The notes beneath the pieces were generated by a model. That model was not told the DNA's origin. It saw only the letters and a program-made list of their open reading frames with translations, and made no database searches. A program made the position numbers and the translations under genes. A DNA stretch of 64,000 nt, taken from the NCBI RefSeq assembly GCF_015565955.1, contig NZ_CP064760.1, positions 2,418,001 to 2,482,000 of the forward strand, given 5' to 3'. The first letter of the stretch is position 1, and each line of letters begins with the position of its first letter. This DNA comes from Microbacterium schleiferi (GTDB taxonomy: Bacteria; Actinomycetota; Actinomycetes; Actinomycetales; Microbacteriaceae). Shown one piece after another: positions 9,707-19,299 of this stretch.

Positions 9707-10470
9707 TCACCCTGCTTCCCGGACGGGCAGCGCCTCCCGAATCGGCACCGTCTCGATCTCCTGCTCACGCGCATCTCGCACCACGGGAGAAGGCCCCCGG
9801 ACGGCGTCGACGACTCCCCCGGCGCCGGCAGCAGCACAGGTCCCCGCCTCGGAGTCGCCAGGCGCCGACTGGACACCGTGACGGTGACCTCTCGTGCGTC
9901 GAGATACCCGTGCCCGCGACCAAGACCACTCCAGCCGGGATCGCTCACTGACAGGGATGCCTCGGCCTGCGGCCACGGCCCCTGCACGAGCAGCACACCG
10001 TCACGATCGCGCAGGCGAGCCGCGAACCGGGCAGCGTCGGCATCCGAGACCCGTCCCGGTGGACGCACCACCACTAGGGGCAGCACCTCGGTGATCGTGG
10101 CCGTCACCGCGAGCCATCGCGATCCCGGGTCCGGAACCATCACGAGCCGAGTCAGGTCGACTCCCAAGCGTTCCGCAGCCTCGGCGCCCAGGTTCGGCAT
10201 CCCGACGACTCCGCACCACGACCCCGCCTGCGAGGGCGAAGCCAGCAGCGCGAGCAGCAGCGAGACGGATGCCGCCCCCGGCGCTACCGTGTACACCGAC
10301 CCGGGCCGCAGCCCGCCGCCGGGGAGCAGCCGCGACAGCGCCGGATACGACGGCAAGACCGGAACGTCGAGGGTCCGCCCCTGCACCTGCTCGACCTGGG
10401 CTCGGAGGCGATGCACCTCAGCCAGCCGGTCACGGACGTCAGCGGCAGCCTCCGCGCGCTGTGCTCCCAT
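9707..10470 (-). CDS. imuA': ImuA'-type RecA-like accessory protein (frame interrupted as sequenced)
   Basis: About 254 residues; RecA/SulA-related protein that completes the ImuA'-ImuB-DnaE2 mutasome. It reads LRAQVEQVQGRTLDVPVLP, then a RecA-like core with SRLLPGGGLRPGSVYTVAPG in place of a classical Walker A. Start is ATG at 10470 behind a GGGAGTGAGGG purine tract; a GTG at 10488 is possible. As sequenced, the frame runs on into imuB through a C5 run at 9816-9820. Adding one base restores an ending with VRDAREQEIETVPIREALP and a stop at 9709-9707, immediately before the imuB start. The operon start lies about 20 bases from the SOS box. Confidence 0.8.
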
Positions 10471-10491
10471 GATCGCCCTCACTCCCACAGG

Positions 10492-10509
10492 TTAGAACGC
10501 ATGTTCTAA
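10492..10509 (-). promoter_or_regulatory. LexA (SOS) box
   Basis: TTAGAACGCATGTTCTAA: seven-base arms around a four-base centre, containing the GAAC-N4-GTTC core of the Gram-positive SOS box. It lies 22 bases upstream of the imuA' ATG, the position expected for LexA repression of the mutasome operon. Confidence 0.88.
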
Positions 10510-10687
10510 TGCGTCAATGCGATGAGAGCACGCTACGCGGGGCATCCGACATCGGAAGTTCAGCTTTTATAGGATCTCACGCCTTTAGCCGGAGCAACCG
10601 ACCGGAACGATCCGACAGAACCCGATCAATCCGACCGATGTGCGCGAATAGATACTTTGTTCGAGTCAGCGTTGAAGGTTGCGCCCC

Positions 10688-11244
10688 TCAGGCTGTGGCG
10701 AAATCGGCAGTGGTGGCGATGCGCGCAAAGTCGCCGCCCTGGAGAACAAGCGCCGTACTCGCCATGAGCTCAGCCGCGGTTCGCCGCACAACCCCCACCC
10801 CAGGGATGACCTGCTCGAGGTCGAACGTCCGCGTCGCATCCAGCACGACTGTCACGTCATACCCGAGGTTCCCGGCCATCCGAGCGGTGGTCTCGACGCA
10901 CATGTTGGTCTGGATGCCGCACACCACCAGCTCGTCGATCCCCCGCTCCTGCAGCCAGGCGTGGAGGTCCGGCTCACCATAGAAAGCCGAATTGACGTTC
11001 TTGGTCACCAGCACCGCGGCATCCGTCTTCGCGACAGCATCGACGAGCGCGTTGCCTGGGTGGGAGGGATGCAGCGGCGAATCCGGATGCCGAGAGTCGT
11101 GCCGCACGACCACCACCGGCTCCCCGCGAACGCCGCAATGAGCCGCGCGACATTGGCCTCGCAGTCGAGGTTGGCCGTCGGCCCCCAGAAGTCGAGGTCA
11201 TCAAACCCCTGCTGCATATCGATCACCACGAGTGCGCGCGTCAT
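10688..11244 (-). CDS. Isochorismatase-family cysteine hydrolase (frame interrupted as sequenced)
   Basis: About 185 residues when one base is restored. The N-terminus reads RALVVIDMQQGFDD with the family's catalytic Asp; after the break it continues EPVVVVRHDSRHPDSPLHPS, then LVTKNVNSAFYGEPDL with the catalytic Lys, and GIQTNMCVETTARMAGNLGY with the nucleophilic Cys. The frame breaks at a C4 run at 11122-11125 (one base short). Members hydrolyse nicotinamide, isochorismate or N-carbamoyl compounds; the substrate is not readable. It stands alone, 178 bases from the imuA' region, with no feature I can identify between. Confidence 0.82.
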
Positions 11245-11399
11245 GCCCCCATCCCACCACGCCACGCCGACACCCCCGCGAGAACATCAGGTTTTGGCAC
11301 TAATCCGCGGATTCTCGCCCGACGTGGACGAAACACCATCACCGTGGCATGTGCTCTGTGAACCCACCATCCGGGATCCCCGACCATAGGAGAGTGCAC

Positions 11400-12071
11400 A
11401 TGGACGATCTCGACGAGACGCTGCGGAACGCACGTGCGAAGACCGATGATCCTGCCGTGGTCACGGCGGTGCACGTGCTCGCGGCGGCACGCACACGACG
11501 CACACCACAACGCCGCCGCATCCTGGCACCGGCGATCGGTTTCGGCGCGGCACTCGTGCTCGTCGGCGGCGGCGCCATGGCTGCCGGCGGATGGGCACCA
11601 TGGAACATCACCGACCCGGATCTGGCGTTCACCCGTTCGTGGACGGATGTCGACGGGAACTTCGTTGGCTTCTGCGAGACGCGAATGAAGGCAGACGTCC
11701 TCCCGACTCAGGAGGTGCAGGATGCAGCCCGCGCCTACCTTTCCGACCTGGACATCGCAAACATGGCGCCGGACTCTGCGAGCGTCGCGGTAAGACTCGC
11801 CCACCTCGACCGCGCCGACCGGCTCTCTCACCTGATCCCGGGTGCCGACATGGCGGACTTCGACTTCACGTTGGTTGGCGGACCCCAGCCTGACCCTACT
11901 GTCAGCGACGCGCATGTCCTCCAGGAGGCTCTCGCCGTGGTGGTGTTCAACGGCATGGCCAAGTCTGTCTTCGCCTCCTTTCCCGATGACGAGTCCCTCT
12001 TCGTCAGCGGGGTCGGAGGCGAATGGCAAACCCAGTGCTCGACCGATGCGACCGAGACTCCCGCACCGTGA
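11400..12071 (+). CDS. Membrane-anchored protein, putative sigma-factor partner
   Basis: A 223-residue protein with a short cytoplasmic N-terminus (MDDLDETLRNARAKTDD), basic residues RRTPQRRR, one transmembrane segment around residues 40-62 and an outer domain rich in acidic residues. No family is recognised in the outer domain. Start is ATG at 11400 with ribosome site AGGAGAG. Its stop overlaps the GTG of the sigma-factor gene (GTGA), so the two are co-translated. By position and topology it could be an anti-sigma factor, although no zinc-binding or ASD motif is visible and anti-sigma genes usually follow the sigma gene. Confidence 0.55.
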   Translation: MDDLDETLRNARAKTDDPAVVTAVHVLAAARTRRTPQRRRILAPAIGFGAALVLVGGGAMAAGGWAPWNITDPDLAFTRSWTDVDGNFVGFCETRMKADVLPTQEVQDAARAYLSDLDIANMAPDSASVAVRLAHLDRADRLSHLIPGADMADFDFTLVGGPQPDPTVSDAHVLQEALAVVVFNGMAKSVFASFPDDESLFVSGVGGEWQTQCSTDATETPAP

Positions 12072-12649
12072 CCGACGACGACGCCCGGTCCGCACTCACG
12101 GCGAATGCTCCGCGGATCCTCGCGTACTTCCTCCACCGCGTGGCTTCCCGAGAGGATGCCGCGGATCTAGCCAGCGAGACACTCCTACAGGCGTGGCGTT
12201 CCCGTCGGCGGATGCCTGGCGACGGCGACGAGGCTCGCCTGTGGCTGTTCGGTGTCGCCCGCAACGTGCAGAGACACCATTGGCGCAGCATCCGTCGCCG
12301 CGACGAACTGACCCGGCGCCTCATCGACACACTCGATCAGTCGCCAACCGCCGGGGCGGATGCCGGGCTCGAGGTGCGGCGTGCAGTCGACTCCCTTCCG
12401 GCTGCCCAGGCAGAGCTCATCCGGCTCGTGCACTGGGACGACCTCACACTCGAGGACGCGGCCCGGCTGCTTCGGATCCCGGCCTCGACGGCGCGGAGCC
12501 GCTATGCCCGGGCGAAGGGTCTGCTGCGGGAGGCCCTGCAAGAGCCGCCGCCGGCGCCGCAGTCAGGAGCGCAGCCGTCGGGCCCGGAGCAGGTGGCGTG
12601 GCCACCGGTGCCCGCCGCGGCGTCACCACGCCCAGCACGATCCCGGTGA
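12068..12649 (+). CDS. RNA polymerase sigma factor, ECF type
   Basis: A 193-residue sigma-70-like factor. Region 2 is seen as ILAYFLHRVASREDAADLAS followed by ETLLQAWRSR and LWLFGVARNV, and region 4 as DSLPAAQAELIRLVHWDDLT with the helix-turn-helix LEDAARLLRIPASTARSR. Start is GTG at 12068, overlapping the upstream membrane protein's stop. After REALQE the protein continues in a Pro/Ala-rich tail of about 35 residues that overlaps the convergent EamA gene by 206 bases. It probably directs transcription of its own operon, but no promoter pair could be identified with certainty. Confidence 0.85.
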   Translation: MTDDDARSALTANAPRILAYFLHRVASREDAADLASETLLQAWRSRRRMPGDGDEARLWLFGVARNVQRHHWRSIRRRDELTRRLIDTLDQSPTAGADAGLEVRRAVDSLPAAQAELIRLVHWDDLTLEDAARLLRIPASTARSRYARAKGLLREALQEPPPAPQSGAQPSGPEQVAWPPVPAAASPRPARSR

Positions 12650-13463
12650 GCACGAGCAGAAGCCCCGCGGTCTGCGCGATTCCGAAGGGCTCCCCCGCGA
12701 GAAAGACCCCGAGCGCGACACCTGTGACGGGATTGAGCAGCCCCACGAGCCCCACGGTGGCGGCAGGCAAGCGCCGAAGCCCGGCGAACCAGACAGTGAA
12801 CGCGAGCGCCGTCGAGACGAGCGAGAGGTACGCGAAACCCAGCACCGACGTCGGCGTCAACGCGGGCGGCGGGCCGTCCACGAAAAGCGCGACCGGCAAC
12901 AGCATCAGCCCACCCGCCGTCAGCTGCCACGACGCCATCGTGAGCCCCGGGATCTCGTTGCCCCACCGTCCCGTGAGCACGAAGCCGAGCGATGACGAGA
13001 TCATGCCGGCGAAAGCCGCAGCAAGTCCCCATCCGTCGACCGGTTCTCCGCCGACGCCGACCAACAGCGCGACGCCCACCAATCCGATACCCGCTCCGAC
13101 AACGGCGAGCACGCGCGGTCGCTGACGGCGCAGCATCCACGCGAGCAGCATCATGGCGGCGGCGGATGCCGACATCACGGTCGCCGCGACGCTCGAGGGG
13201 AGCCGCTGGCCGGCGACATAGACGAGCACGAAGAACCCGCCGACGTTGAGCACTCCGAGCACCGCCGCGCGCCACCACCACACCCCGTGGGGAAGACGGC
13301 GCGAGATCAGCAGCAGGATGAGTCCCGCCGGGAGCGCGCGAAACAGCGCTCCCCACAGCGGTGCGTCGGCGGGCAGGAACTGACGCGTGACGAAGTACGT
13401 GCTTCCCCATGCGATCGGGGCGATCGCAGTCAGCAGGATCCACCGCAGCCTTTTATCTTCCAT
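12444..13463 (-). CDS. EamA/DMT-family transporter
   Basis: A 339-residue protein with ten hydrophobic segments in two repeats (WILLTAIAPIAWGSTYFVTR opens repeat one, GLAAAFAGMISSSLGFVL repeat two), as in EamA-type drug/metabolite exporters. After the tenth segment it has a Pro/Ala-rich tail of about 58 residues that overlaps the sigma gene on the other strand. ATG at 13463 is chosen because the longer frame reads through the operator region. It is divergent from marR, and its start codon lies inside one of two palindromes, so repression by MarR is likely. Confidence 0.88.
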   Translation of the reverse strand: MEDKRLRWILLTAIAPIAWGSTYFVTRQFLPADAPLWGALFRALPAGLILLLISRRLPHGVWWWRAAVLGVLNVGGFFVLVYVAGQRLPSSVAATVMSASAAAMMLLAWMLRRQRPRVLAVVGAGIGLVGVALLVGVGGEPVDGWGLAAAFAGMISSSLGFVLTGRWGNEIPGLTMASWQLTAGGLMLLPVALFVDGPPPALTPTSVLGFAYLSLVSTALAFTVWFAGLRRLPAATVGLVGLLNPVTGVALGVFLAGEPFGIAQTAGLLLVLTGIVLGVVTPRRAPVATPPAPGPTAALLTAAPAAALAGPPAADPSPGHSGSAPSRPGSEAAGPRPRV

Positions 13464-13490
13464 GGAAGGAAACAATAGCTTCCGCGGAAG
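13457..13490. promoter_or_regulatory. Twin palindromic operators between eamA and marR
   Basis: CTTCCATGGAAG at 13457-13468 and CTTCCGCGGAAG at 13479-13490: two perfect 12-base palindromes of the form CTTCC-NN-GGAAG, 22 bases centre to centre (about two helical turns). The first covers the eamA start codon. They fit binding sites for the divergent MarR protein. Confidence 0.7.
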
Positions 13491-13513
13491 ATTTATTCCG
13501 CTACCGTGAAACC

Positions 13514-14041
13514 ATGGATGCCGCATCCGACCGCGTCGCACAGATCCAGACCGAGTGGCGGCGCGAACGCCCCGACATCGACCCCTCCCCGCAGGGCGTC
13601 ATCGGCCGCCTCCACCGCATCGGACGACTCCTGGACCAGCGCCTCGACGAGGTCTATGCCCGCTTCGACCTCAGTTCCGCGGAGTTCGACATCCTGGCAT
13701 CCCTGCGTAGAGCCGGAGCCCCCTATCAGCGCCGCGCGGGCGAGCTCGCCGGCCACACCATGGTCACCAGCGGCGGCCTCACCAAGCGCGTCGATCGGCT
13801 GATCTCGCGCGGGCTCGTGGAGCGGCGCCCCGAGGCCTCCGATGCCCGCGGCAGACTCATCGGGCTCACGGATGCCGGGCTCGCCGTCATCGACGAGGCC
13901 TTCACAGCGCACATGGCCGGCGAGCATCGCATTATCGACGAGCTCGGGCCGGATGCCGAGATGCTCGAGCCGCTCCTGCGCCGGTGGCTCGACATCCTCG
14001 AGTCACCACTCCCGGAGCGTCAGGCCGCCAGCGCCAGGTAG
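13514..14041 (+). CDS. MarR-family transcriptional regulator
   Basis: A 175-residue winged-helix regulator. It shows the MarR pattern: an N-terminal dimerisation helix (VIGRLHRIGRLLDQRLDEVY), recognition region AGELAGHTMVTSGGLTKRVD, and the wing VERRPEASDARGRLIGLTDA with the conserved Asp-x-Arg. ATG at 13514 is 23 bases after the second palindrome. It probably represses itself and the divergent EamA exporter, with release on binding a small exported molecule. The last 22 bases overlap the end of the convergent HNH gene. Confidence 0.88.
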   Translation: MDAASDRVAQIQTEWRRERPDIDPSPQGVIGRLHRIGRLLDQRLDEVYARFDLSSAEFDILASLRRAGAPYQRRAGELAGHTMVTSGGLTKRVDRLISRGLVERRPEASDARGRLIGLTDAGLAVIDEAFTAHMAGEHRIIDELGPDAEMLEPLLRRWLDILESPLPERQAASAR

Positions 14042-14517
14042 GGCTCCCAGGACGGATCCGTCCGGTCGGTCCCGCGCACGGTCCACTGCGCTCCCCGGGG
14101 CGCTCCCGGCGTGAGGCGCAGCTCCCACCCCATCTCTTGCGGCGTGCGGTCACTCTTGAGGTTGTTGCACTTCAGGCAGCACGCCACGAGGTTCTCCCAC
14201 GAGTCGGCGCCGCCGCGCGAGCGGGGCAGGATGTGGTCGATCGTGGATGCCGATCTGCCGCAGTACCCGCAGCGATGGGCATCCCGCCGCAGCACGCCGC
14301 GGCGGGTGACCGGGATCGTGCGACCGCCCGGCACGCGTACGTAGCGCGTGAGCAGGATCACGGCGGGGCGATCGTAGGACCCGCCGGTTCCCCAGACCGG
14401 ATCCTCGGGAATGTGCTCGATGACGGTGGCCTTCTCGTTCATCACGAGCACGAGGGCTCGCTTGAACGACACGACGGCCAGCGGTTCGTAGCCCGCGTTC
14501 AACACCAGAGTGCGCAT
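14020..14517 (-). CDS. HNH endonuclease
   Basis: A 165-residue protein, full length for this actinobacterial family, starting MRTLVLNAGYEPLAVVSFKR. The nuclease core has a zinc ribbon (CGYC and CCLKCN) flanking the HNH element TIDHILPRSRGGADSWENLV. The ATG at 14517 lies 78 bases downstream of a terminator hairpin with an overlapping small ORF, so expression may be attenuated. Biological role in this family is not established; it is chromosomal and solitary, not next to a methyltransferase. Confidence 0.87.
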   Translation of the reverse strand: MRTLVLNAGYEPLAVVSFKRALVLVMNEKATVIEHIPEDPVWGTGGSYDRPAVILLTRYVRVPGGRTIPVTRRGVLRRDAHRCGYCGRSASTIDHILPRSRGGADSWENLVACCLKCNNLKSDRTPQEMGWELRLTPGAPRGAQWTVRGTDRTDPSWEPYLALAA

Positions 14518-14594
14518 TGCTGTCCTCTCGAACGGCCCGAGACGGCTTCCCGGGATTCTTCGACGTTCGACGTGGTCAGATGACGCAAGGCATG

Positions 14595-14624
14595 AAAAAA
14601 GGCGCTGTCTTTACAGACAGCGCC
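14595..14624 (-). terminator. Intrinsic terminator or attenuator upstream of HNH gene
   Basis: On the minus strand a ten-base stem GGCGCTGTCT / AGACAGCGCC with loop GTAA, followed by six T. It would end transcripts from the M23 gene or from a promoter in 14722-14831. The loop contains the stop codon of the small ORF at 14611-14721, the geometry of a translation-coupled attenuator. Confidence 0.8.
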
Positions 14625-14721
14625 CTGGAGCCACGGTGAACCCGTGGTGTCCGAGAACATGATGCCGAAGGACGAGGCGCCCCAATGCAACCGTGGTTCG
14701 GCTGCGTGGTGTGCTGCCCAT
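14611..14721 (-). CDS. Putative 36-residue leader peptide
   Basis: Small ORF starting MGSTPRSRTTVALGRLVLRH and ending with Cys-Leu, its TAA sitting in the loop of the terminator. The ATG at 14721 has the purine-rich ribosome site GGGAGAGAG at a good spacing. It contains two His-His pairs and five Arg codons. No family is recognised. A ribosome finishing this ORF would cover the 5' arm of the terminator stem and could let transcription continue into the HNH gene. Conservation in related genomes would be the test. Confidence 0.4.
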   Translation of the reverse strand: MGSTPRSRTTVALGRLVLRHHVLGHHGFTVAPGRCL

Positions 14722-14831
14722 CGGACTCTCTCCCGTTCTCTTACACGTCGCGACCAGGCTAATGCACTGCGCGGTGTGCTCCGTCCAACGACGGTGAACG
14801 GAGCGTGGCGTGTCGAGAAACGGACCGGAAC

Positions 14832-15725
14832 TCAGCCGGCGTTGGCCTGCAGCCAGGCCATCGGGTCGACGAGCGCCCCGCCGACGCGCACCTCGAAGTG
14901 CAGGTGCGTGGTCGTGGCCGATCCGGTCTGGCCCATGAGGCCGATCATCTGGCCGGCCGAGACGGTTTGACCCGCGCTGACGGTGCGGCTTCCCCAGATC
15001 ATGTGCGCATAGAGGGTGGTGACGACCTGGCCACCGATGACCGAGTCGATCACGACGGCGTTGCCGTAGCCGCCGAGGCCATCCTGCGCGACGCGCACGA
15101 CACCGTCGGCTGCCGCGAAGATCGGCGTGCCACCCGAGTTGAGCATGTCGAGCCCGTTGTGGTTCGGACGCGTGGGAGTGCGGAATCCGTTGATCGCCCA
15201 GTCACTGTGGAAGCTGGCGACCGGCCAACGAACAGCGCCGGAGCCCGGAGCCACCATGTTGATGTTGACCGACGATGACCCGCCGCCACTGGAGGCGAGC
15301 GATGCCGCGGCACGAGCGGCTGCCGCTGCAGCCTCTTCGGCCTTCTTCTTCTCGATCTCTTCGGGCGTGGTGGCCGAGTAGCTGTCACGGTTGAGTTCGG
15401 TCGTCGCAGCATCGGATGCGACGACGAGTGACTGCGCATCGCCTTCGGCGACCTGCTGCAGGGTCTTCGATTCCTCGGTCGGCTGGAAAGCACCGTAGGC
15501 CGGAAGGGCAACCGTAGCCACGAGGCCGCCGACGATCGCGAGGGTTGCGATGTTGCGCACAGGACCGCGGGGGCTCGCCTTGGGGGTGCGAGCGGCGGGT
15601 CGGGCGACGGATGCCGCGCGTGCGGCCTTATCCACTGCACCGCGACGGATGCGAGCAAGACGCGAGGTCTTTCTGGTCGCCGCGGCCTCGGCATCCACCG
15701 CGGTCGAGTCGTTGTCTTCAGCCAA
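14832..15725 (-). CDS. M23 (LytM-type) peptidase, membrane anchored
   Basis: A 297-residue cell-wall endopeptidase. Basic cytoplasmic N-terminus (TSRLARIRRGAVDKAAR), one transmembrane segment about residues 57-82, a coiled Lys/Glu/Ala-rich spacer around 120-140, and the M23 domain with the zinc ligands in RPNHNGLDML and THLHFEVRVG. The start is TTG at 15725 with ribosome site GGAGGA; that site lies partly inside a nine-base-pair hairpin. It probably cuts peptide cross-links during growth. A structured leader of about 150 bases precedes it. Confidence 0.88.
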   Translation of the reverse strand: MAEDNDSTAVDAEAAATRKTSRLARIRRGAVDKAARAASVARPAARTPKASPRGPVRNIATLAIVGGLVATVALPAYGAFQPTEESKTLQQVAEGDAQSLVVASDAATTELNRDSYSATTPEEIEKKKAEEAAAAAARAAASLASSGGGSSSVNINMVAPGSGAVRWPVASFHSDWAINGFRTPTRPNHNGLDMLNSGGTPIFAAADGVVRVAQDGLGGYGNAVVIDSVIGGQVVTTLYAHMIWGSRTVSAGQTVSAGQMIGLMGQTGSATTTHLHFEVRVGGALVDPMAWLQANAG

Positions 15726-15880
15726 GTAAGTCCTCCGGCGCCTCTGCGCCGGAGCGCCGACTCGTCACGTTTCGGTGCGGAGCCTGCGCTCCACTCGATC
15801 ACGGGGTGCACCGTTCGAATGACGAGCCGTGAGGCAATTCGATCGGGTTCCGAGGTCGTGCTGGACTCGCTCGGACTGTA
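15726..15880 (-). ncRNA. Structured 5' leader of the M23 gene (unclassified)
   Basis: Four nested or consecutive helices can be drawn on the minus strand. Outer: GGCTCGTCA (15828-15820) with TGACGAGTC (15767-15759). Inside it: CGGTGC with GCACCG (15813-15808 and 15778-15773). Innermost: GGAGC/GCTCC around 15779-15792. Then CTCCGGCGC with GCGCCGGAG (15754-15733), whose 3' arm includes the GGAG of the ribosome site. This fits a translational switch. It lacks the conserved words of the ydaO/c-di-AMP riboswitch that precedes many actinobacterial wall-hydrolase genes, so I leave it unnamed. Confidence 0.5.
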
Positions 15881-15882
15881 CG

Positions 15883-15911
15883 AGGCTACCGGAAGGTAAC
15901 GAACATGTCAC
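15883..15911 (-). promoter_or_regulatory. Putative promoter of the M23 leader
   Basis: On the minus strand GTGACA (15911-15906), a 17-base spacer and TAGCCT (15888-15883), resembling an actinobacterial housekeeping -35/-10. It would start RNA near 15876. Confidence 0.55.
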
Positions 15912-15981
15912 GTTGACGGCCGGCGATAACCCCGGTCCTCACGCTGTGGAGGAGCGGATGGACCGCCGTCACGCCGCGCAG

Positions 15982-16683
15982 TCAGGGACGGTCGTCAACG
16001 AGGAAGATGTGGCCGGCTACCTCGACCGGCAGCTCGAGGCCGTCCTCGGCGCCGTCCATCTCGACGAGAACATACCCCTCGTTGTAGCGGTAGCTGCCGT
16101 GAGCCCCGGGCAGAACCCCCGCGCCCTTGAGCTGCTGCAGCAACTCGGGGTCGACCTGGGCGGGCTCGGCAAGCCGGCGGATCGTGCCGGTGATGGGCTC
16201 GCCGACGGCATCCAGCTTGCGAACGAGCCCCACGACGCCGGACTCGAACGTCAGCGCCGGCACGTCGCCGAGCTGATCGAGCCCCGGTATCGGGTTTCCG
16301 TACGGCGATTCGGTCGGGTGATCCAGCAGCTCGACGAGTCGGCGCTCGACCTGCTCGCTCATGACGTGCTCCCACCGGCACGCCTCATCGTGGACGTAGG
16401 CCCAATCGAGTCCGATCACGTCAGAGAGCAACCGCTCCGCGAGGCGATGCTTGCGCATGACATCGATCGCCTTCTGGCGGCCGAGGTCGGTGAGCTCAAG
16501 GCTGCGATCCTCGGTGACGACGACCAGTCCGTCGCGCTCCATGCGCCCGACAGTCTGCGACACCGTGGGACCGGAATGCCCGAGACGCTCGGATATCCGG
16601 GCCCGAAGCGGAGTGATGTTCTCTTCTTCGAGTTCGAGGATCGTACGAAGGTACATCTCCGTCGTATCGATGAGATCAGTCAT
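15982..16683 (-). CDS. DtxR/IdeR-family metal-dependent repressor
   Basis: A 233-residue regulator. The N-terminal winged helix reads DTTEMYLRTILELEEENITP and SERLGHSGPTVSQTVGRMER; the dimerisation and metal-binding domain has the expected Cys and His residues in WAYVHDEACRWEHVMSEQVE (Cys-x-x-Glu/His pattern); a C-terminal SH3-like domain follows from about residue 145. The full three-domain length matches IdeR rather than short MntR. ATG at 16683 begins MTDLIDTTEMYL, the usual start. It is expected to repress iron or manganese uptake when metal is replete. It is divergent from serC, 102 bases away; no clear DtxR box was found near it. Confidence 0.92.
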   Translation of the reverse strand: MTDLIDTTEMYLRTILELEEENITPLRARISERLGHSGPTVSQTVGRMERDGLVVVTEDRSLELTDLGRQKAIDVMRKHRLAERLLSDVIGLDWAYVHDEACRWEHVMSEQVERRLVELLDHPTESPYGNPIPGLDQLGDVPALTFESGVVGLVRKLDAVGEPITGTIRRLAEPAQVDPELLQQLKGAGVLPGAHGSYRYNEGYVLVEMDGAEDGLELPVEVAGHIFLVDDRP

Positions 16684-16776
16684 GCGGAATCCTCGTGTCG
16701 GCATCCTCGTGGGGGATAAGACGAGCCTAGCCTTTTCCCCGGCCCCCGGTCCGGGCCCGTCTCGGCGCAACCCTAG

Positions 16777-18543
<1,767 letters not shown>

Positions 18544-18560
<17 letters not shown>

Positions 18561-18924
18561 CGGCTACCTTGCGCAGCACGGCGGCGACCTTTGCACCGTG
18601 TGCGCTGCTCGGGTAGCGACCGCGTCGCAGATCTCCGCCGACGCCGTCGAGCAGCTTCACGAGGTCCTCGATGATGATCGCCATATCGTCGGCGGGCTTA
18701 CGAGAGCGCTTGGCGAGACTCGCCGGCGCCTCGAGCACCCGAACGGACAACGCCTGCGGACCCCGTTTTCCGTCGGCGATGCCGAACTCGAGGCGCGTGC
18801 CAGCCTTCACCGAGGCCCCAGCGGGCAACGCGGTGGCGTGAAGGAAGACATCCTGTCCTTCGTCGGAGGAGATGAAGCCGAAGCCCTTCTCCTCGTCGTA
18901 GAACCTGACCTTGCCGGTGGGCAT
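18544..18924 (-). CDS. Cold-shock-domain protein with helical C-terminal extension
   Basis: A 126-residue nucleic-acid-binding protein. Residues 1-65 are a cold-shock domain with RNP-like motifs GKVRFYDEEKGFGFISSD and DVFLHATALP; about 60 residues follow (RSRKPADDMAIIIEDLVKLL and a closing helix VAAVLRKVADELDA) that ordinary CspA lacks. This long form is, as I recall, an actinobacterial type that accompanies DUF3027. It is translated with the DUF3027 gene. Confidence 0.85.
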
Positions 18925-19032
18925 GGGAAACCTCGTTCTGAACAGCGCCGCACGCGTGGCGGCAGGAGTGACGCAGGGACCGATCGATCCCGGGTTAAGC
19001 CTAGAGCACCGCGACAGAGTAGTCTGGGGCGG

Positions 19033-19299
19033 ATGAGCACGCGAAGCCCTGGCGGCGACCTCCCGGTTCGCACAGTCGACCGTGTGCTCGCGTCGATGTC
19101 TCTCGGGCTGCTGGCGCTCTCGGTCATCTCGTTCTTCGCGATTCTCATCGGCTCCGCGTCGCACGCCGACTTCAGCGTGGGCCTGTGGCCCGCCGTCGGC
19201 ATCATCGTCTATGTCGCCCCGATCCTCGCGTTCGCGATGTTGCTGACGGTGCTGATCATGACCTTCGTGCGAAGGGCCCGGGCGAACCGGAGCGAGTAA
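19033..19299 (+). CDS. Small two-TM membrane protein
   Basis: An 88-residue protein with a basic N-terminus and two hydrophobic segments (LASMSLGLLALSVISFFAIL and IIVYVAPILAFAMLLTVLIM), ending with a basic patch RRARANRSE. ATG at 19033 follows a GGGGCGG tract. Its TAA shares a base with the ATG of the helicase-associated gene, so the pair is coupled. No known family or function. Confidence 0.7.
   Translation: MSTRSPGGDLPVRTVDRVLASMSLGLLALSVISFFAILIGSASHADFSVGLWPAVGIIVYVAPILAFAMLLTVLIMTFVRRARANRSE

Larger units (their letters stand above)
14518..14831. other. Intergenic stretch between M23 and HNH genes
   Basis: This 314-base gap holds the putative leader ORF and terminator, plus a small inverted repeat CCACG/CGTGG around 14632-14652 that could pair alternatively. 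In 14722-14831 I see no convincing promoter pair; TAGCCT on the minus strand near 14757-14762 is a possible -10. Confidence 0.5.

Noticed and set aside
8437..10488. A 683-residue open frame reading as one ImuA'-ImuB fusion
   Set aside because: It joins two genes through a one-base loss at 9816-9820. The correct ImuA' stop and ImuB start are visible at 9709-9703, and its tail after about 8870 is out of frame.
15726..15880. ydaO/c-di-AMP riboswitch before the M23 gene
   Set aside because: The conserved words of that class were not found, so I describe the element only as an unclassified structured leader.
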